Assembly: GCF_900698905.1 (NCBI RefSeq)
Contig: NZ_LR217707.1
Span: 310,001-374,000 of the forward strand
Source of the DNA: Buchnera aphidicola (Cinara kochiana kochiana)
GTDB taxonomy: Bacteria > Pseudomonadota > Gammaproteobacteria > Enterobacterales > Enterobacteriaceae
Direction of reading: 5' to 3'
DNA: 64,000 nt
This document shows, one piece after another, positions 29,307-39,063 of the stretch (position 1 is the stretch's first letter; the number at the start of each line of letters is the position of its first letter). Position numbers and translations under genes: made by a program. The notes under the pieces are model-generated. The model ran no database searches. It worked only from the letters and a program-made list of their open reading frames with translations, and was not told where the DNA came from.

Positions 29307-31143
29307 AAACAAAAAAAAATTTTTTAAAATAATACACGATGCAAAATTAAAAAATATAATTTCATGTATAGATTTTTACTTTTGTTTTAACAAAAATTTT
29401 TCAAATACTGCACCAGAAGTATTATTTGTACTATTATTTCTCAGTTATTTAGCATACTACGGGCATAGCTGTATGCCAATCCATGAATTCAAAAATAACA
29501 ATTATTTAATAAAAAAAAATAAAATTTTTTATAAACTATTCCAATTAATCTCTAATGCTAACAAAAATGACTGGTTTAATACCGTAATTAACGATATTTT
29601 ATGTAGTAATGGAACACAAAAAACCCCTTTAGTATTAGAAAAAAAATTAATATATATATATAAATATTGGTATATCGAAAATAAAATCATTGAGTTTATT
29701 CGTCACCAAAAATTAAAAAATAATCTTAATAATTTGAATAAATATAAAAAATTAATTAAAAAATATTGTTTTAAAAAAATTGATAATATCCAAAAAACAA
29801 CTATACAAAATGCTTTATTAAATCATATATTTTTTATAATTGGAGGTCCGGGAACAGGAAAAACTAGTATATTAGCATATTTTATTTTAATTTTAATAAA
29901 GAGTACTAAAAAAAAAATAAATATTCAATTATCTGCTCCTACCGGTAAAGCAGCAACAAAACTGACTCAATCCGTATATTATATTTTATATAAGGAAAAT
30001 ATAAATAAAAAAAATACGTTATCATTTCCTAAAAAAGGAATAACGCTACATAATTTATTTAAAATAAAAAAAGAAACAAATCAATGTAATTTACAAAATA
30101 AAAAAATATATAAAAATTTAGATATTCTTATTATAGATGAATGTTCTATGTTAGATTTAAATCTTATGAATATAATTATAGATAATATATATAAAAAAAC
30201 TAAGATCATTTTTGTAGGTGATATTAATCAATTACCATCAATAGAAATTGGATCTGTATTAAAAAATATATGTCATAATACATACAAAAAATCACATACA
30301 GTAATAAAAAAAAATAAATATAATAAAAAAAAAGATAAAATAGTTTATAAATATATTGCTATTTTAAAAAAAAAATATAGATTTAAAAAAAATTCAGGAA
30401 TAAATTATTTAACAGATAATCTAGAAAATTATTATTTTAATGATATATCTATATTTTATCAAAAAAAATACACAGATATAAAATGGAAATCATTACAAAC
30501 ACAAAAAAATTATTTGTATTTATTAAAAAAAATAAAAAAATATTCTTATAAATATAATAAATTTGTTCAAAATAATTATAATCCGAAAAAAATAATTAAA
30601 AAATTTAATAAATATCAAATCTTATGTGCAGTAAATAAAGGAATTTTTGGAACTAAGGAAATAAATAAGATTATAGATAAATGGTTTATTCAAAATCAAA
30701 AAATAAAATTTAAAAAAAACATTATAAATAAAAAAAAAGAATCATTTTATCACGGTAAACCAATTTTAATCAAAAAAAATAATATTACATTACAAGTAAT
30801 GAATGGAGACATTGGGATTTGTTTGTTTATTAAAAATAAATTTAAAGTATTTTTTGTACTACCGGATAAAACAATTAAAATAATTGATCCACAAATAATA
30901 TTACATTACGAATCTGCTTGGGCTATTACTATACATAAGTCACAAGGATCAGAATATTCTTCTGTTAATATCATTATTCCTAATTATTTTTCTTCTCTAT
31001 TATCTAGAGAATTATTATATACTGCAGTTACTAGAGCAAAAAAAAAAATTACTATATACGCAAACAAAAAAATTATAAATTTTATGTTAAAAAATAAAAA
31101 TATTACATATTCAGGTTTAATTAAAGCAATAAAATTAATATAA
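29296..31143 (+). CDS. recD: Exonuclease V alpha subunit RecD
   Basis: A 615-residue SF1B helicase (E. coli 608). Walker A GGPGTGKTS is near 183, SAPTGKAA (motif Ia) follows, DECSML is motif II, GDINQLPSIE motif III, NGDIGI near 500, and HKSQGSEY plus YTAVTRAKK are motifs V-VI. It is the 5'-3' motor of RecBCD. The start may be ATG 29296 or ATG 29284; both overlap the recB stop, suggesting translational coupling. The stop lies only 16 bases from the 3' end of a minus-strand initiator tRNA gene. Confidence 0.96.
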   Translation: MTPKNKKKFFKIIHDAKLKNIISCIDFYFCFNKNFSNTAPEVLFVLLFLSYLAYYGHSCMPIHEFKNNNYLIKKNKIFYKLFQLISNANKNDWFNTVINDILCSNGTQKTPLVLEKKLIYIYKYWYIENKIIEFIRHQKLKNNLNNLNKYKKLIKKYCFKKIDNIQKTTIQNALLNHIFFIIGGPGTGKTSILAYFILILIKSTKKKINIQLSAPTGKAATKLTQSVYYILYKENINKKNTLSFPKKGITLHNLFKIKKETNQCNLQNKKIYKNLDILIIDECSMLDLNLMNIIIDNIYKKTKIIFVGDINQLPSIEIGSVLKNICHNTYKKSHTVIKKNKYNKKKDKIVYKYIAILKKKYRFKKNSGINYLTDNLENYYFNDISIFYQKKYTDIKWKSLQTQKNYLYLLKKIKKYSYKYNKFVQNNYNPKKIIKKFNKYQILCAVNKGIFGTKEINKIIDKWFIQNQKIKFKKNIINKKKESFYHGKPILIKKNNITLQVMNGDIGICLFIKNKFKVFFVLPDKTIKIIDPQIILHYESAWAITIHKSQGSEYSSVNIIIPNYFSSLLSRELLYTAVTRAKKKITIYANKKIINFMLKNKNITYSGLIKAIKLI

Positions 31144-31159
31144 AAATATTTTTATATTA

Positions 31160-31236
<77 letters not shown>

Positions 31237-31248
31237 ATCAATTTTAAT

Positions 31249-31276
31249 ATTATAACACAATATTCATTATAAACAA
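31249..31276 (-). promoter_or_regulatory. Probable promoter of tRNA-fMet
   Basis: On the minus strand, TTGTTT (31271-31276) is followed after 16 bases by TATAAT (31249-31254), ending 12 bases before the tRNA 5' end. Confidence 0.55.
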
Positions 31277-31393
31277 CTATTTTATAAAAAAATAATTTGT
31301 TTATATCAACTACTCATTAATATAAAAATATATAAAATTAAAATATTGATATGAAATTAATTTACTCTACTATAGAATAGTGATTAAATATCA

Positions 31394-31415
31394 ATTAGTA
31401 ATCGTTATTACTAAT
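31394..31415. repeat. Perfect 9-bp hairpin upstream of nusB
   Basis: ATTAGTAAT and ATTACTAAT flank the loop CGTT, 62 bases before nusB. A smaller ACTAT/ATAGT hairpin lies about 15 bases upstream. They could shape the nusB leader or be chance. Confidence 0.4.
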
Positions 31416-31477
31416 AATTAATGCTTGAAAATATTTATTAAATTGTCAACAATATAAAAAATAATAGGTATAATACT

Positions 31478-31903
31478 ATGATTCCTATAAAAAGAAGAAA
31501 AGCACGAGAATTAGCAATACAAGCAATATATGCTTGGCAAATATCGAAAAATATTATAATATCAGATATTAAAGACTATGTAATGCAACAAAATAAAAAA
31601 TATTTACTAGATAAAAAATATTTTCATGAAATTGTTACAGGAGTAATCAAAAATGTTTATTTTTTAGATAAAATTATTTATCCTCATATATCCAATAAAA
31701 ATAAAAGAATCGATCCAATTGAACAAGCCATATTACGATTATCCTCTCATGAAATTACACAACGTTTAGATATTCCATATAAAGTAATTATAAATGAAGG
31801 TATAGAATTAGCAAAAATATTTGGGTCACAAAAAAGTCATACATTTATAAACGGTGTATTAGATAAAATTATTTGTAGAAAAAAAAATATTAACAAAACA
31901 TAA
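31478..31903 (+). CDS. nusB: Transcription antitermination factor NusB
   Basis: A 141-residue all-helical protein (E. coli 139). The N-terminal RNA-binding arginine patch IKRRKARELAIQAIY, the ILRLSSHEI segment and the C-terminal INGVLDKI motif are conserved. With NusE (S10) it binds boxA of rRNA leaders and supports antitermination and rRNA folding. In many bacteria ribH lies next to nusB; here no riboflavin genes flank it. Confidence 0.96.
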   Translation: MIPIKRRKARELAIQAIYAWQISKNIIISDIKDYVMQQNKKYLLDKKYFHEIVTGVIKNVYFLDKIIYPHISNKNKRIDPIEQAILRLSSHEITQRLDIPYKVIINEGIELAKIFGSQKSHTFINGVLDKIICRKKNINKT

Positions 31904-32077
31904 TTCAATAATATTCAAATAATCTCATAAAATTAAATTAATAATAATATATATCATCTTAATCGAAATTATCAACACAATAACTATAATTTATACAAAA
32001 AATTAATATAAATATATTTCATATAAATTCTAAAAAATTAAAAAAATTAATATTTACTATATACTATATAAAATAAA

Positions 32078-32344
32078 ATGAATAATTGGAATACACAGTT
32101 TGCAAAAGATATTGCTAAAAAACTTAAAATTAAATTAAATAAAATACATTGGAAAATCATCTTTTGTATGAGAAATTTTTATAAAAAATATAATCTTGCA
32201 CCATCTACCAGAATATTACTCAAATATATGAAAAAAAAAAACATATATTTAACAAGTCAAGATTTATTTATACTTTTTCCAAATGGATTTATGAAAAATG
32301 CTAGTCAAATATCTGGAATTCCTATTAATAATAATTGCTTTTAA
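32078..32344 (+). CDS. tusE: Sulfurtransferase TusE, N-terminally shortened
   Basis: An 88-residue member of the DsrC/TusE family (E. coli 109). The conserved HWK segment, FYKKYNLAPSTRILLKY and LFPNGFMKNASQISGIP match TusE, and the catalytic cysteine is penultimate (NNNCF), as in E. coli. It accepts persulfide from TusBCD and passes it to MnmA for tRNA 2-thiolation; tusA is also in the window. About 20 N-terminal residues of E. coli TusE are missing, and a TAA lies in frame 9 bases before the ATG. The gene overlaps convergent cyoE by 20 bases. Confidence 0.88.
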   Translation: MNNWNTQFAKDIAKKLKIKLNKIHWKIIFCMRNFYKKYNLAPSTRILLKYMKKKNIYLTSQDLFILFPNGFMKNASQISGIPINNNCF

Positions 32345-33209
32345 AAAATGTAGTTATTAAAAAATTTAATGATAACATTAAACTAACTAAAAAAATAACA
32401 AAAATAGATATAAAAAACATAGTTCTAGACCATTTTTTACAAGAATAAAAAAACATATTCCCTACGATAGAGAATACAAACCATAAAAAAATGAAGAAAC
32501 TTGTACAAAAAAAATAAAAAAAATGTACATAACAAAAATAATATAACAATAAATTACAAAAAAACATATTCATAATACAAATAGATATACAAATTTTTGT
32601 ATATCTAAAACTATATACAGTAACAATAGTTGGTATATTTGCCATATTATAATCTTTATTTCGATAAATAATTATCGAATAAGCATGTGCTATTTGCCAA
32701 AATATAAATATAAAAAATAAAATTAAACAACATCCATTTAATTTATTATTTATTGTAACATAACCAATAATAGGCGGTACAGAACCTGAAATACTACCTA
32801 TTAATGTTGAATAACATGATTTTTTTTTTAAAAAAAGAGAATAAATAAATACATAAAAAAATACTCCTATCATAGCAATAATCATGGATATAAAATTTAT
32901 ATATTGATAAAAAATAAAAAAACCTAATGAAATAAAAAAAAATGCTAACACAAATAGAATATTTATTATTTTATAATCAATATTGGTACATAAAATTCTA
33001 TTTTTAGTTCGATTCATTTTCTTATCTATATTTCTATCAATAATGTTGTTTAAAATACAAGATGCAGAAATTACTAAAAAAATACCAAATATAACTTTTA
33101 TTAATAAAAATACCACTAAATTACTACGAGATGCTAAAAAAAATCCTCCAAATAAACTAATTAAATTCCCCAAAACAATTCCCGGTTTTATTAACTCTAA
33201 TATACTCAT
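32325..33209 (-). CDS. cyoE: Protoheme IX farnesyltransferase (heme O synthase)
   Basis: A UbiA-family membrane prenyltransferase with multiple membrane helices. It begins MSILELIKPGIVLGNLIS, matching E. coli CyoE, and keeps the Asp-rich NNIIDRNIDKKMNRTKNR motif (prenyl-diphosphate/Mg binding). It makes heme O for the cyoB oxidase. I choose ATG 33209 (294 residues; E. coli 296). An upstream in-frame ATG at 33275 has an AGGA but adds 22 unrelated residues and overlaps the conserved end of cyoD. The 3' end overlaps tusE by 20 bases. Confidence 0.93.
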   Translation of the reverse strand: MSILELIKPGIVLGNLISLFGGFFLASRSNLVVFLLIKVIFGIFLVISASCILNNIIDRNIDKKMNRTKNRILCTNIDYKIINILFVLAFFFISLGFFIFYQYINFISMIIAMIGVFFYVFIYSLFLKKKSCYSTLIGSISGSVPPIIGYVTINNKLNGCCLILFFIFIFWQIAHAYSIIIYRNKDYNMANIPTIVTVYSFRYTKICISICIMNMFFCNLLLYYFCYVHFFYFFCTSFFIFLWFVFSIVGNMFFYSCKKWSRTMFFISIFVIFLVSLMLSLNFLITTFFKSNYY

Positions 33210-33247
33210 TAAATTATTTTTGTTAAAAATAAAAAAAAATTTTAATA

Positions 33248-33625
33248 TTAATGATTTAAGTGATCGAAAATCCATAAAGATCCTATAGTAATAATGCTAA
33301 TAATTATACCAATAAATATTAGTGATGATATAATAAAAAAATTTTTTTTAGAAAATGAAATTTCTATAAAATATTTAAAATAAATAACAATATGCATAGT
33401 CAATAAAAACCAAAATATCCATTTATAATTACTAAAAAAAATCAAATAATTTATTTTCATAAAAAAATATAAAAAAATAAAAAAAACAGAAAAACAAAAA
33501 CCAATAAAAAATTTTTTTCTCATAAACATCATAATGGTATCAATAAAAATATTTTTTTTTATTATTAGCATTATCAACACTCCATTAATATTAAAATAAT
33601 TTAATTTACTATTTAAAATATACAC
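33248..33625 (-). CDS. cyoD: Cytochrome bo oxidase subunit IV
   Basis: A small three-helix membrane subunit. The C-terminal helix ending ISIITIGSLWIFDHLNH aligns with the E. coli CyoD end; the rest has drifted. It helps assemble the CuB site of subunit I. The longest frame gives 125 residues (E. coli 109) and overlaps cyoC by 17 bases; internal ATGs, for example 33571, would be closer to family length. Order cyoA-B-C-D-E is the standard operon. Confidence 0.9.
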   Translation of the reverse strand: MYILNSKLNYFNINGVLIMLIIKKNIFIDTIMMFMRKKFFIGFCFSVFFIFLYFFMKINYLIFFSNYKWIFWFLLTMHIVIYFKYFIEISFSKKNFFIISSLIFIGIIISIITIGSLWIFDHLNH

Positions 33626-34193
33626 ACGCTATCAATATAATCCATATTATATCTATAAAATGCCAAAATAAACAAAAACAAACAATTGACGTATTAACAA
33701 AACTTTTCAAGTTAAAAACTAGAATTTGAATCATTAATATTAATATCCATAATAATCCAAAAATAATATGTAATCCGTGTATTCCTAATAATACAAAAAA
33801 AGAAGATAGATAACCGCTAGAAATAGGATAAAAACCTTTATTAAACATTTGCAAACACTCAAAAAATTCTAAATATACAAAAATACTTCCCAAACATAAT
33901 GTAAAAAATAAAAACATTAAAGTATATTTTTTAGAATTCATATGCAGAAAATATTTAACCAAACTACATGATAAAGCACTAAACAATAAAATTAATGTTT
34001 CTGAAAAAATTATAAACCATGAAAATAAATGATTATCTCTTAAAAAATTATTATATCCATGTCGTGACATAATAATATGTACAATAAATAATACCGAAAA
34101 AACAATGCAATCACTCATTAAATAAACCCAAATACCGAAAATATTTTTATTTTCTAACGAAGAATATGAAATACTTTTTTTTTTTTCGTTCAT
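33609..34193 (-). CDS. cyoC: Cytochrome bo oxidase subunit III
   Basis: A 194-residue, five-helix membrane protein (E. coli 204). It keeps the family motifs FGIWVYLMSDC near the N-terminus, LGIHGLHIIFGLLWI (about 137-151) and FWHFIDIIWI near the C-terminus. It stabilises the proton-pumping subunit I. A GGAT-containing leader precedes its ATG, 27 bases after cyoB. Confidence 0.96.
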   Translation of the reverse strand: MNEKKKSISYSSLENKNIFGIWVYLMSDCIVFSVLFIVHIIMSRHGYNNFLRDNHLFSWFIIFSETLILLFSALSCSLVKYFLHMNSKKYTLMFLFFTLCLGSIFVYLEFFECLQMFNKGFYPISSGYLSSFFVLLGIHGLHIIFGLLWILILMIQILVFNLKSFVNTSIVCFCLFWHFIDIIWIILIACVYFK

Positions 34194-34220
34194 ATAATAT
34201 CCTTATATAATATTCATATT

Positions 34221-36212
34221 TTATTTTTCATAATTTTGTTTATTTCTAGAATCACGTTGCTGCTCTATCTTATAGATCATTTTTTTTGAAATAATATGTC
34301 CGTCATTTATAGTAAAAAATTTAAATAAAAAAATAAATAAAATTCCAATTAATGATAAAAAAACTAACCACCAAATATGCCATATCATGGAAAAACCAAA
34401 TATTGTAGTCAGTATGCTAATAAATATTCCTATAGATGTATTATTTGGCATATGAATGCGCTCAAAAATATTTTTATTTATATCAATACTTTTTTTAGTT
34501 TTTTCATACCAAAAATTATCTATTTTCTTTACTAACGGTATAGTAGCAAAATTATATACAGGTGGCGGAGATGATGTAGACCACTCTAACGTTCTTCCAT
34601 TCCAGGGATCTCCACTACAATCTCTATACTCGTTAGAATTTCTGTTTTTAATAGATATAAATAATTGAATTACTTGAGAAATAATACCTAAAACAATTAT
34701 AAAAATACCTATAGTTGCTATAGTTAAAAGATTATGGTATTCAGAATCAATATTCTGACTTAATCTACGAGTCATACCCATACATCCTAATATATATAGA
34801 GGAATAAAAGCCACAAAAAAACCAGTAATCCATAATAAAAATGAAACTTTACCCCAATATTCATTCAATTTAAATCCAAAAATTTTAGGAAACCAGTAAG
34901 TTATACCAGCAAAACAACCAAAAACAACGCCCCCTATAATTACATTATGAAAATGAGCAACTAAAAATAAACTATTATGAAAAACAAAATCTATTGAAGG
35001 TATAGATAACAATACACCTGCCATACCACCCAATGTAAAACTCAGTAAAAATCCAATAGTCCATAACATAGATGAATGAAAAACAATACGACCTTGGTAC
35101 ATTGTAAATAGCCAATTAAATATTTTTACACCAGTAGGAACCGCAATTATCATTGTAGTAATACTAAAAAAAGAATTTACATCTGCTCCAGAGCCCATTG
35201 TAAAAAAATGATGTAACCAAACTAAAAAAGACAATATTGTAATAACAACAGTAGCCCATATCAAAGATATGTATCCAAATAATGATTTTCTAGAAAATGT
35301 GGATACTATTTCTGAAAAAATACCAAATATTGGTAATATTAAAATATAAACTTCAGGATGCCCCCATATCCAAATTAAATTGATATATAGCATCATATTT
35401 CCACCCATATCATTGGTAAAAAAATGAAAACCCGCATACCTGTCCAAAGATAGAAATATTAATGTAATAAATAAAACAGGAAAAGATATTAAAATTAAAA
35501 TATTAGTACATAAAGCTGTCCAAGTAAAAACAGGCATTTTAAACATTGTCATACCTGGAGCACGAAAATTAATGATGGTTACTATGAAATTAATAGCAGT
35601 TAAAATTGTACCTAATCCTGAAATTTGTAAAATCCAAATCCAGTAATCTACACCAACTCCAGGACTATATTTAATTCCTGATAATGGTGGATATCCTAAC
35701 CAACCTGTTTTAGCGAATTCACCAATCCCCAAAGATAGCATCATTAAAAAAACTGCACTGGCCGTCAACCAAAAACTGAGATTGTTCAAAAATGGAAACG
35801 CCAAATCTCTTGCTCCAATTTGTAAAGGAACAACAAAATTCATTAAACCAATCACCAAAGGCATAGCTACAAAAAAAATCATAATTACACCATGAGCAGT
35901 AAATACTTGATCGTAATGATTGGCTGGTAAAATATTTATATGACCTGGTAAAGATGAAAAAAACTGCTGTAATCTCATGATTATAGCATCAGAAAATCCT
36001 CTAAAAAACATAATAAACGATAATATAAAATACATAATAGCAATTTTTTTATGATCAACAGAGGTAAACCAATTACTCCATAAATAATTCCATTTTTTTA
36101 TATATGTTATATATAAAAAAATTGTTAATGAAAATAATAAAATCACAATATATGTGATCATAATAATTGGTTCATGAAACGGTACCGCATTAAGAGTTAA
36201 TTTTCCAAACAT
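34221..36212 (-). CDS. cyoB: Cytochrome bo ubiquinol oxidase subunit I
   Basis: A 663-residue heme-copper oxidase core, identical in length to E. coli CyoB. Heme and copper ligands are visible: TAHGVIM (low-spin heme His), [12 protein letters not shown] (CuB His and cross-linked Tyr), WLHHFFTMG (two CuB His), and [11 protein letters not shown] (high- and low-spin heme His). The K- and D-channel segments are conserved. It reduces oxygen to water with ubiquinol and pumps protons. It is the only terminal oxidase in the window. It is one of the best conserved proteins here. Confidence 0.98.
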   Translation of the reverse strand: MFGKLTLNAVPFHEPIIMITYIVILLFSLTIFLYITYIKKWNYLWSNWFTSVDHKKIAIMYFILSFIMFFRGFSDAIIMRLQQFFSSLPGHINILPANHYDQVFTAHGVIMIFFVAMPLVIGLMNFVVPLQIGARDLAFPFLNNLSFWLTASAVFLMMLSLGIGEFAKTGWLGYPPLSGIKYSPGVGVDYWIWILQISGLGTILTAINFIVTIINFRAPGMTMFKMPVFTWTALCTNILILISFPVLFITLIFLSLDRYAGFHFFTNDMGGNMMLYINLIWIWGHPEVYILILPIFGIFSEIVSTFSRKSLFGYISLIWATVVITILSFLVWLHHFFTMGSGADVNSFFSITTMIIAVPTGVKIFNWLFTMYQGRIVFHSSMLWTIGFLLSFTLGGMAGVLLSIPSIDFVFHNSLFLVAHFHNVIIGGVVFGCFAGITYWFPKIFGFKLNEYWGKVSFLLWITGFFVAFIPLYILGCMGMTRRLSQNIDSEYHNLLTIATIGIFIIVLGIISQVIQLFISIKNRNSNEYRDCSGDPWNGRTLEWSTSSPPPVYNFATIPLVKKIDNFWYEKTKKSIDINKNIFERIHMPNNTSIGIFISILTTIFGFSMIWHIWWLVFLSLIGILFIFLFKFFTINDGHIISKKMIYKIEQQRDSRNKQNYEK

Positions 36213-36280
36213 TATTATTTGCCTTTAATAAATAAAATATAAAATAAAATAGTTAATTTTTATTTATATAAATAAAATAA

Positions 36281-37174
36281 TTATTTCTTACATGAATGAT
36301 AAAACATACCTTTTATTTTATAAAATAATAAAGGGTCAATATATGAAAAATATTGTACATTGTACTGTACATTATTATGTGCCAAACATAAAAATTGATT
36401 TTTAAATAACAAAAAATTATTTTTTAATTTTATATTTTTTATCCATTTATGAAAATCATATATACTGTTATGAACATAAACGTTAAATTTCATATTAGAA
36501 AAACCACAACCACTATAATTCGAAGAAATACCTTTATAAAAACCATTATTATTTGCAATTAAATTTAATTCTGTTTTCATTCCAGCCATAGTATAAATTT
36601 GACTACCTAAATTAGGAATGAAAAAAGAATTCATAATAGAATGTGATGTAATATTTAAATGTATCGGAGTATCTTTAGGAAAAGATATTTCATTAATAGT
36701 CGCTATTTTATAATAAGGATAGATAAATAACCAACGCCAATTTAAAGAAACTGCTTCAATAATAATTGGCTTATTAATATTTAACTTTAAAGATTTCTTA
36801 GGATCTAATTTGTGAGTGGTAATCCATGACAAATTTGCTAAAAAAATTATAATAACAATAGGAATTAACCAACATATTATTTCCAATAAATATGAATGAT
36901 TCCAATTAGGCCTATAATCCGATAAAATATTTGTATGACGATAATAGTATGCAATCAATATCGTTAAAAAAATTACAGGTAATACCACAAGTAACATAAT
37001 TCGAAAAACTAATAATACTAACTGAAGTTCAGTATTTAAAATATATCCAACAGAATGAACATGTATATTTTTACTAAAATAAAAAACAAATAAAGACATA
37101 AAAAAAATAACAAAAATTGTTAAAGATTTAAATATATTGTATTGATTAAATAATTTCATTATTTTAATATCCAT
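36281..37174 (-). CDS. cyoA: Cytochrome bo oxidase subunit II
   Basis: A 297-residue protein (E. coli 315). Two membrane helices (about 17-32 and 47-71) precede a cupredoxin-like periplasmic domain with NWRWLFIYPYY, SIMNSFFIPNLGSQIYTMAGM and NYSGCGFSNMKF, which match E. coli CyoA; this domain lacks CuA as usual for quinol oxidases. E. coli CyoA is a lipoprotein whose Cys follows LLSG; here no Cys occurs in the N-terminal 80 residues, so lipidation is lost. An alternative ATG lies at 37159. It is the first gene of the cyo operon. Confidence 0.95.
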   Translation of the reverse strand: MDIKIMKLFNQYNIFKSLTIFVIFFMSLFVFYFSKNIHVHSVGYILNTELQLVLLVFRIMLLVVLPVIFLTILIAYYYRHTNILSDYRPNWNHSYLLEIICWLIPIVIIIFLANLSWITTHKLDPKKSLKLNINKPIIIEAVSLNWRWLFIYPYYKIATINEISFPKDTPIHLNITSHSIMNSFFIPNLGSQIYTMAGMKTELNLIANNNGFYKGISSNYSGCGFSNMKFNVYVHNSIYDFHKWIKNIKLKNNFLLFKNQFLCLAHNNVQYNVQYFSYIDPLLFYKIKGMFYHSCKK

Positions 37175-37698
37175 ATAACATTATAAATGTATTATATTAC
37201 AATTATTACTATAAAAATATTATAAATATATTAAAGAATAAGATAATAAAATCTATTATTTAGTTTATAAAAATTATAAATTTATTTAATATAAAAATAT
37301 TAATAAATTTTTTAAAAATAAAATTTAAACATATAATTTGTCATTTTAAAATTATTAAACTAATTAAAGTAAATAATAATAATGTTTAATAATTCTAAAT
37401 TGACAGCCGTCATAATTATATTGTATATTAAAAATAAAAATATATTAAATATATTTAAAACTCTCATTTATAATTTAATATTCATAATATGTAAAAATAA
37501 TACATTGTATGTGAATATAAAATAATTTTTTTTATAAAAAATAAAAATAATTTTATATTAAAAATAATTGTAAAGTTAACATAATTTATATTTTATATAT
37601 ATAAATTATTTTATTTAAAATATATATATGTTATTAATACAAGATGATTATTTTATATAATTTCAATATAACATATTACTTATAAAAATCAGATAATT
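37175..37698. other. Gene-free divergent region cyoA/bolA
   Basis: These 524 bases are nearly pure A+T and lie between divergent cyoA and bolA. I see no open frame with family resemblance, no tRNA and no GC-rich hairpin. The only notable signal is a TTGACA-based promoter directed at bolA (37400-37429). The cyo operon promoter must also be here but is not distinguishable. Confidence 0.55.
37400..37429 (+). promoter_or_regulatory. Candidate promoter of bolA
   Basis: TTGACA (37400-37405) and TATATT (37424-37429) are 18 bases apart. The start codon of bolA is 269 bases downstream, so the leader would be long. Confidence 0.35.
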
Positions 37699-38031
37699 AT
37701 GAAAAAAATCATTGAAAAAAAAATAATGTCTACATTAGAGATATATTTTTTAAAAATATATAACACTAGTTATCTACATAATAGTTATAAAAAAAAATCA
37801 AAACATTTTACTATTATTATATCTGCATATGAATTTAATAATTTGTCTTTATTTCATCAACATAATATAATTTATAAAATTTTTTATAACGATATTCCTC
37901 AAAAAATATATTCTATACAATTACATACATATAGTATAAATCAATGGAATCAAATAAAAAATAAACCATTATCATTAATTCCGTGCATACATAAGCAAAA
38001 AACAAAAAAATCCTTAATTTTAACAAAATAA
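37699..38031 (+). CDS. bolA: BolA family protein
   Basis: A 110-residue BolA protein (E. coli 105). The helix-turn segment SKHFTIIISAYEFNNLSLFHQHNIIYKIF and the signature LHTYSINQW match E. coli BolA (HRMIYSTL and LHTYTIKEW). Family members partner with monothiol glutaredoxins in Fe-S/redox handling, and BolA itself can act as a transcription regulator. The likely start may be the internal ATG at 37726 (MSTLEIYF), since the first nine residues are Lys-rich filler. In E. coli, tig follows bolA; here it is missing and clpP is next. Confidence 0.9.
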   Translation: MKKIIEKKIMSTLEIYFLKIYNTSYLHNSYKKKSKHFTIIISAYEFNNLSLFHQHNIIYKIFYNDIPQKIYSIQLHTYSINQWNQIKNKPLSLIPCIHKQKTKKSLILTK

Positions 38032-38397
38032 AAAAAACATAAGATACACTTACAATTATATAAGCAGAAAATATTTATCAAAATTAATACTATCGATATA
38101 AATAAAAAATTTAAAATATATAATCATGAATAAATTTTATTTAAAATATTAAATATAATGTCATATTACATGACAAATAATTAATACAAAATATATATTA
38201 AAAGTATAATAGATATTTAATTATCATTAAGCATTTGTATATATAAATAAAATATATGCCAAATACTAATAAAAATAAAAAAATTACTTAACATAACTAA
38301 TAATCATTGTCCATTAAAAATACTTCGTTAAAATATATACTATATCATGCTAATAAATTTACAAAATAAATCACTATCTTCAAAATAGGAATTAAAT
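38032..38397. other. Gene-free region bolA/clpP, where tig would lie
   Basis: These 366 AT-rich bases sit where E. coli, and as I recall several Buchnera, carry tig (trigger factor). I find no recognisable tig remnant. A small hairpin TGTCAT/ATGACA is at 38159-38175. The clpP leader with AGGAATTAAAT closes the region. Confidence 0.5.
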
Positions 38398-39018
38398 ATG
38401 ACTTTAATTAATAATAATAAAAATATAAGATATGAAAATTCTTTAATACCTTTTGTAATTGATAAAAACTATCAAGGAGAGCGCTCCTATGATATTTTCT
38501 CACGATTGTTAAAAGATAGAATTATTTTTATAACCGGAACAATAAACGATCATCTTGCTAGTATTGTTATATCACAAATATTATTTTTAGAATCAGAAAA
38601 TAAAAAAAAAGATATTTTTTTATATATTAACTCTCCCGGAGGGATAATTACATCGGGTTTATCAATTTATGATACTATGCAATTTGTTAAACCGGATATA
38701 AACACAATATGTTTAGGGCAAGCTTGCTCTATGGCCGCTATACTTTTAAGTGCTGGAAAAAAAGGAAAAAGATTTTGTTTACCTCACGCTAGAATTATGT
38801 TACACCAACCTCTTGGTGGATTTCAAGGACAAGCATCAGATATTATCATACACGCTAAAGAAATAAAAAAAATAAAAAAAATAATAAATAACTTATTATC
38901 ATATCATACAAAACAATCTATTGAAAAAATAACACAAGATATAGAACGAGATTATTTTTTTTCCCCTCAAGAAGCTATTAAATATGGTCTTATTGACTTT
39001 ATTTTAAAAAATAGATAA
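38398..39018 (+). CDS. clpP: ATP-dependent Clp protease proteolytic subunit
   Basis: A 206-residue serine peptidase (E. coli 207). The catalytic Ser is in [14 protein letters not shown] near 112, His in [10 protein letters not shown] near 137, and the Asp in QDIERDYF near 186. The N-terminal propeptide region and [13 protein letters not shown] are present. It forms the barrel that degrades substrates unfolded by ClpX, encoded immediately downstream. AGGA precedes the ATG by 8 bases. Confidence 0.98.
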   Translation: MTLINNNKNIRYENSLIPFVIDKNYQGERSYDIFSRLLKDRIIFITGTINDHLASIVISQILFLESENKKKDIFLYINSPGGIITSGLSIYDTMQFVKPDINTICLGQACSMAAILLSAGKKGKRFCLPHARIMLHQPLGGFQGQASDIIIHAKEIKKIKKIINNLLSYHTKQSIEKITQDIERDYFFSPQEAIKYGLIDFILKNR

Positions 39019-39063
39019 TAAAATTTATATAAAACCACATAATCAATGATTATAGAGAAAAAT

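Noticed and set aside
33210-33275. Upstream start for cyoE with an AGGA motif
   Set aside because: The AGGA belongs to conserved cyoD codons and the extra 22 residues are not CyoE-like, though it cannot be fully excluded.
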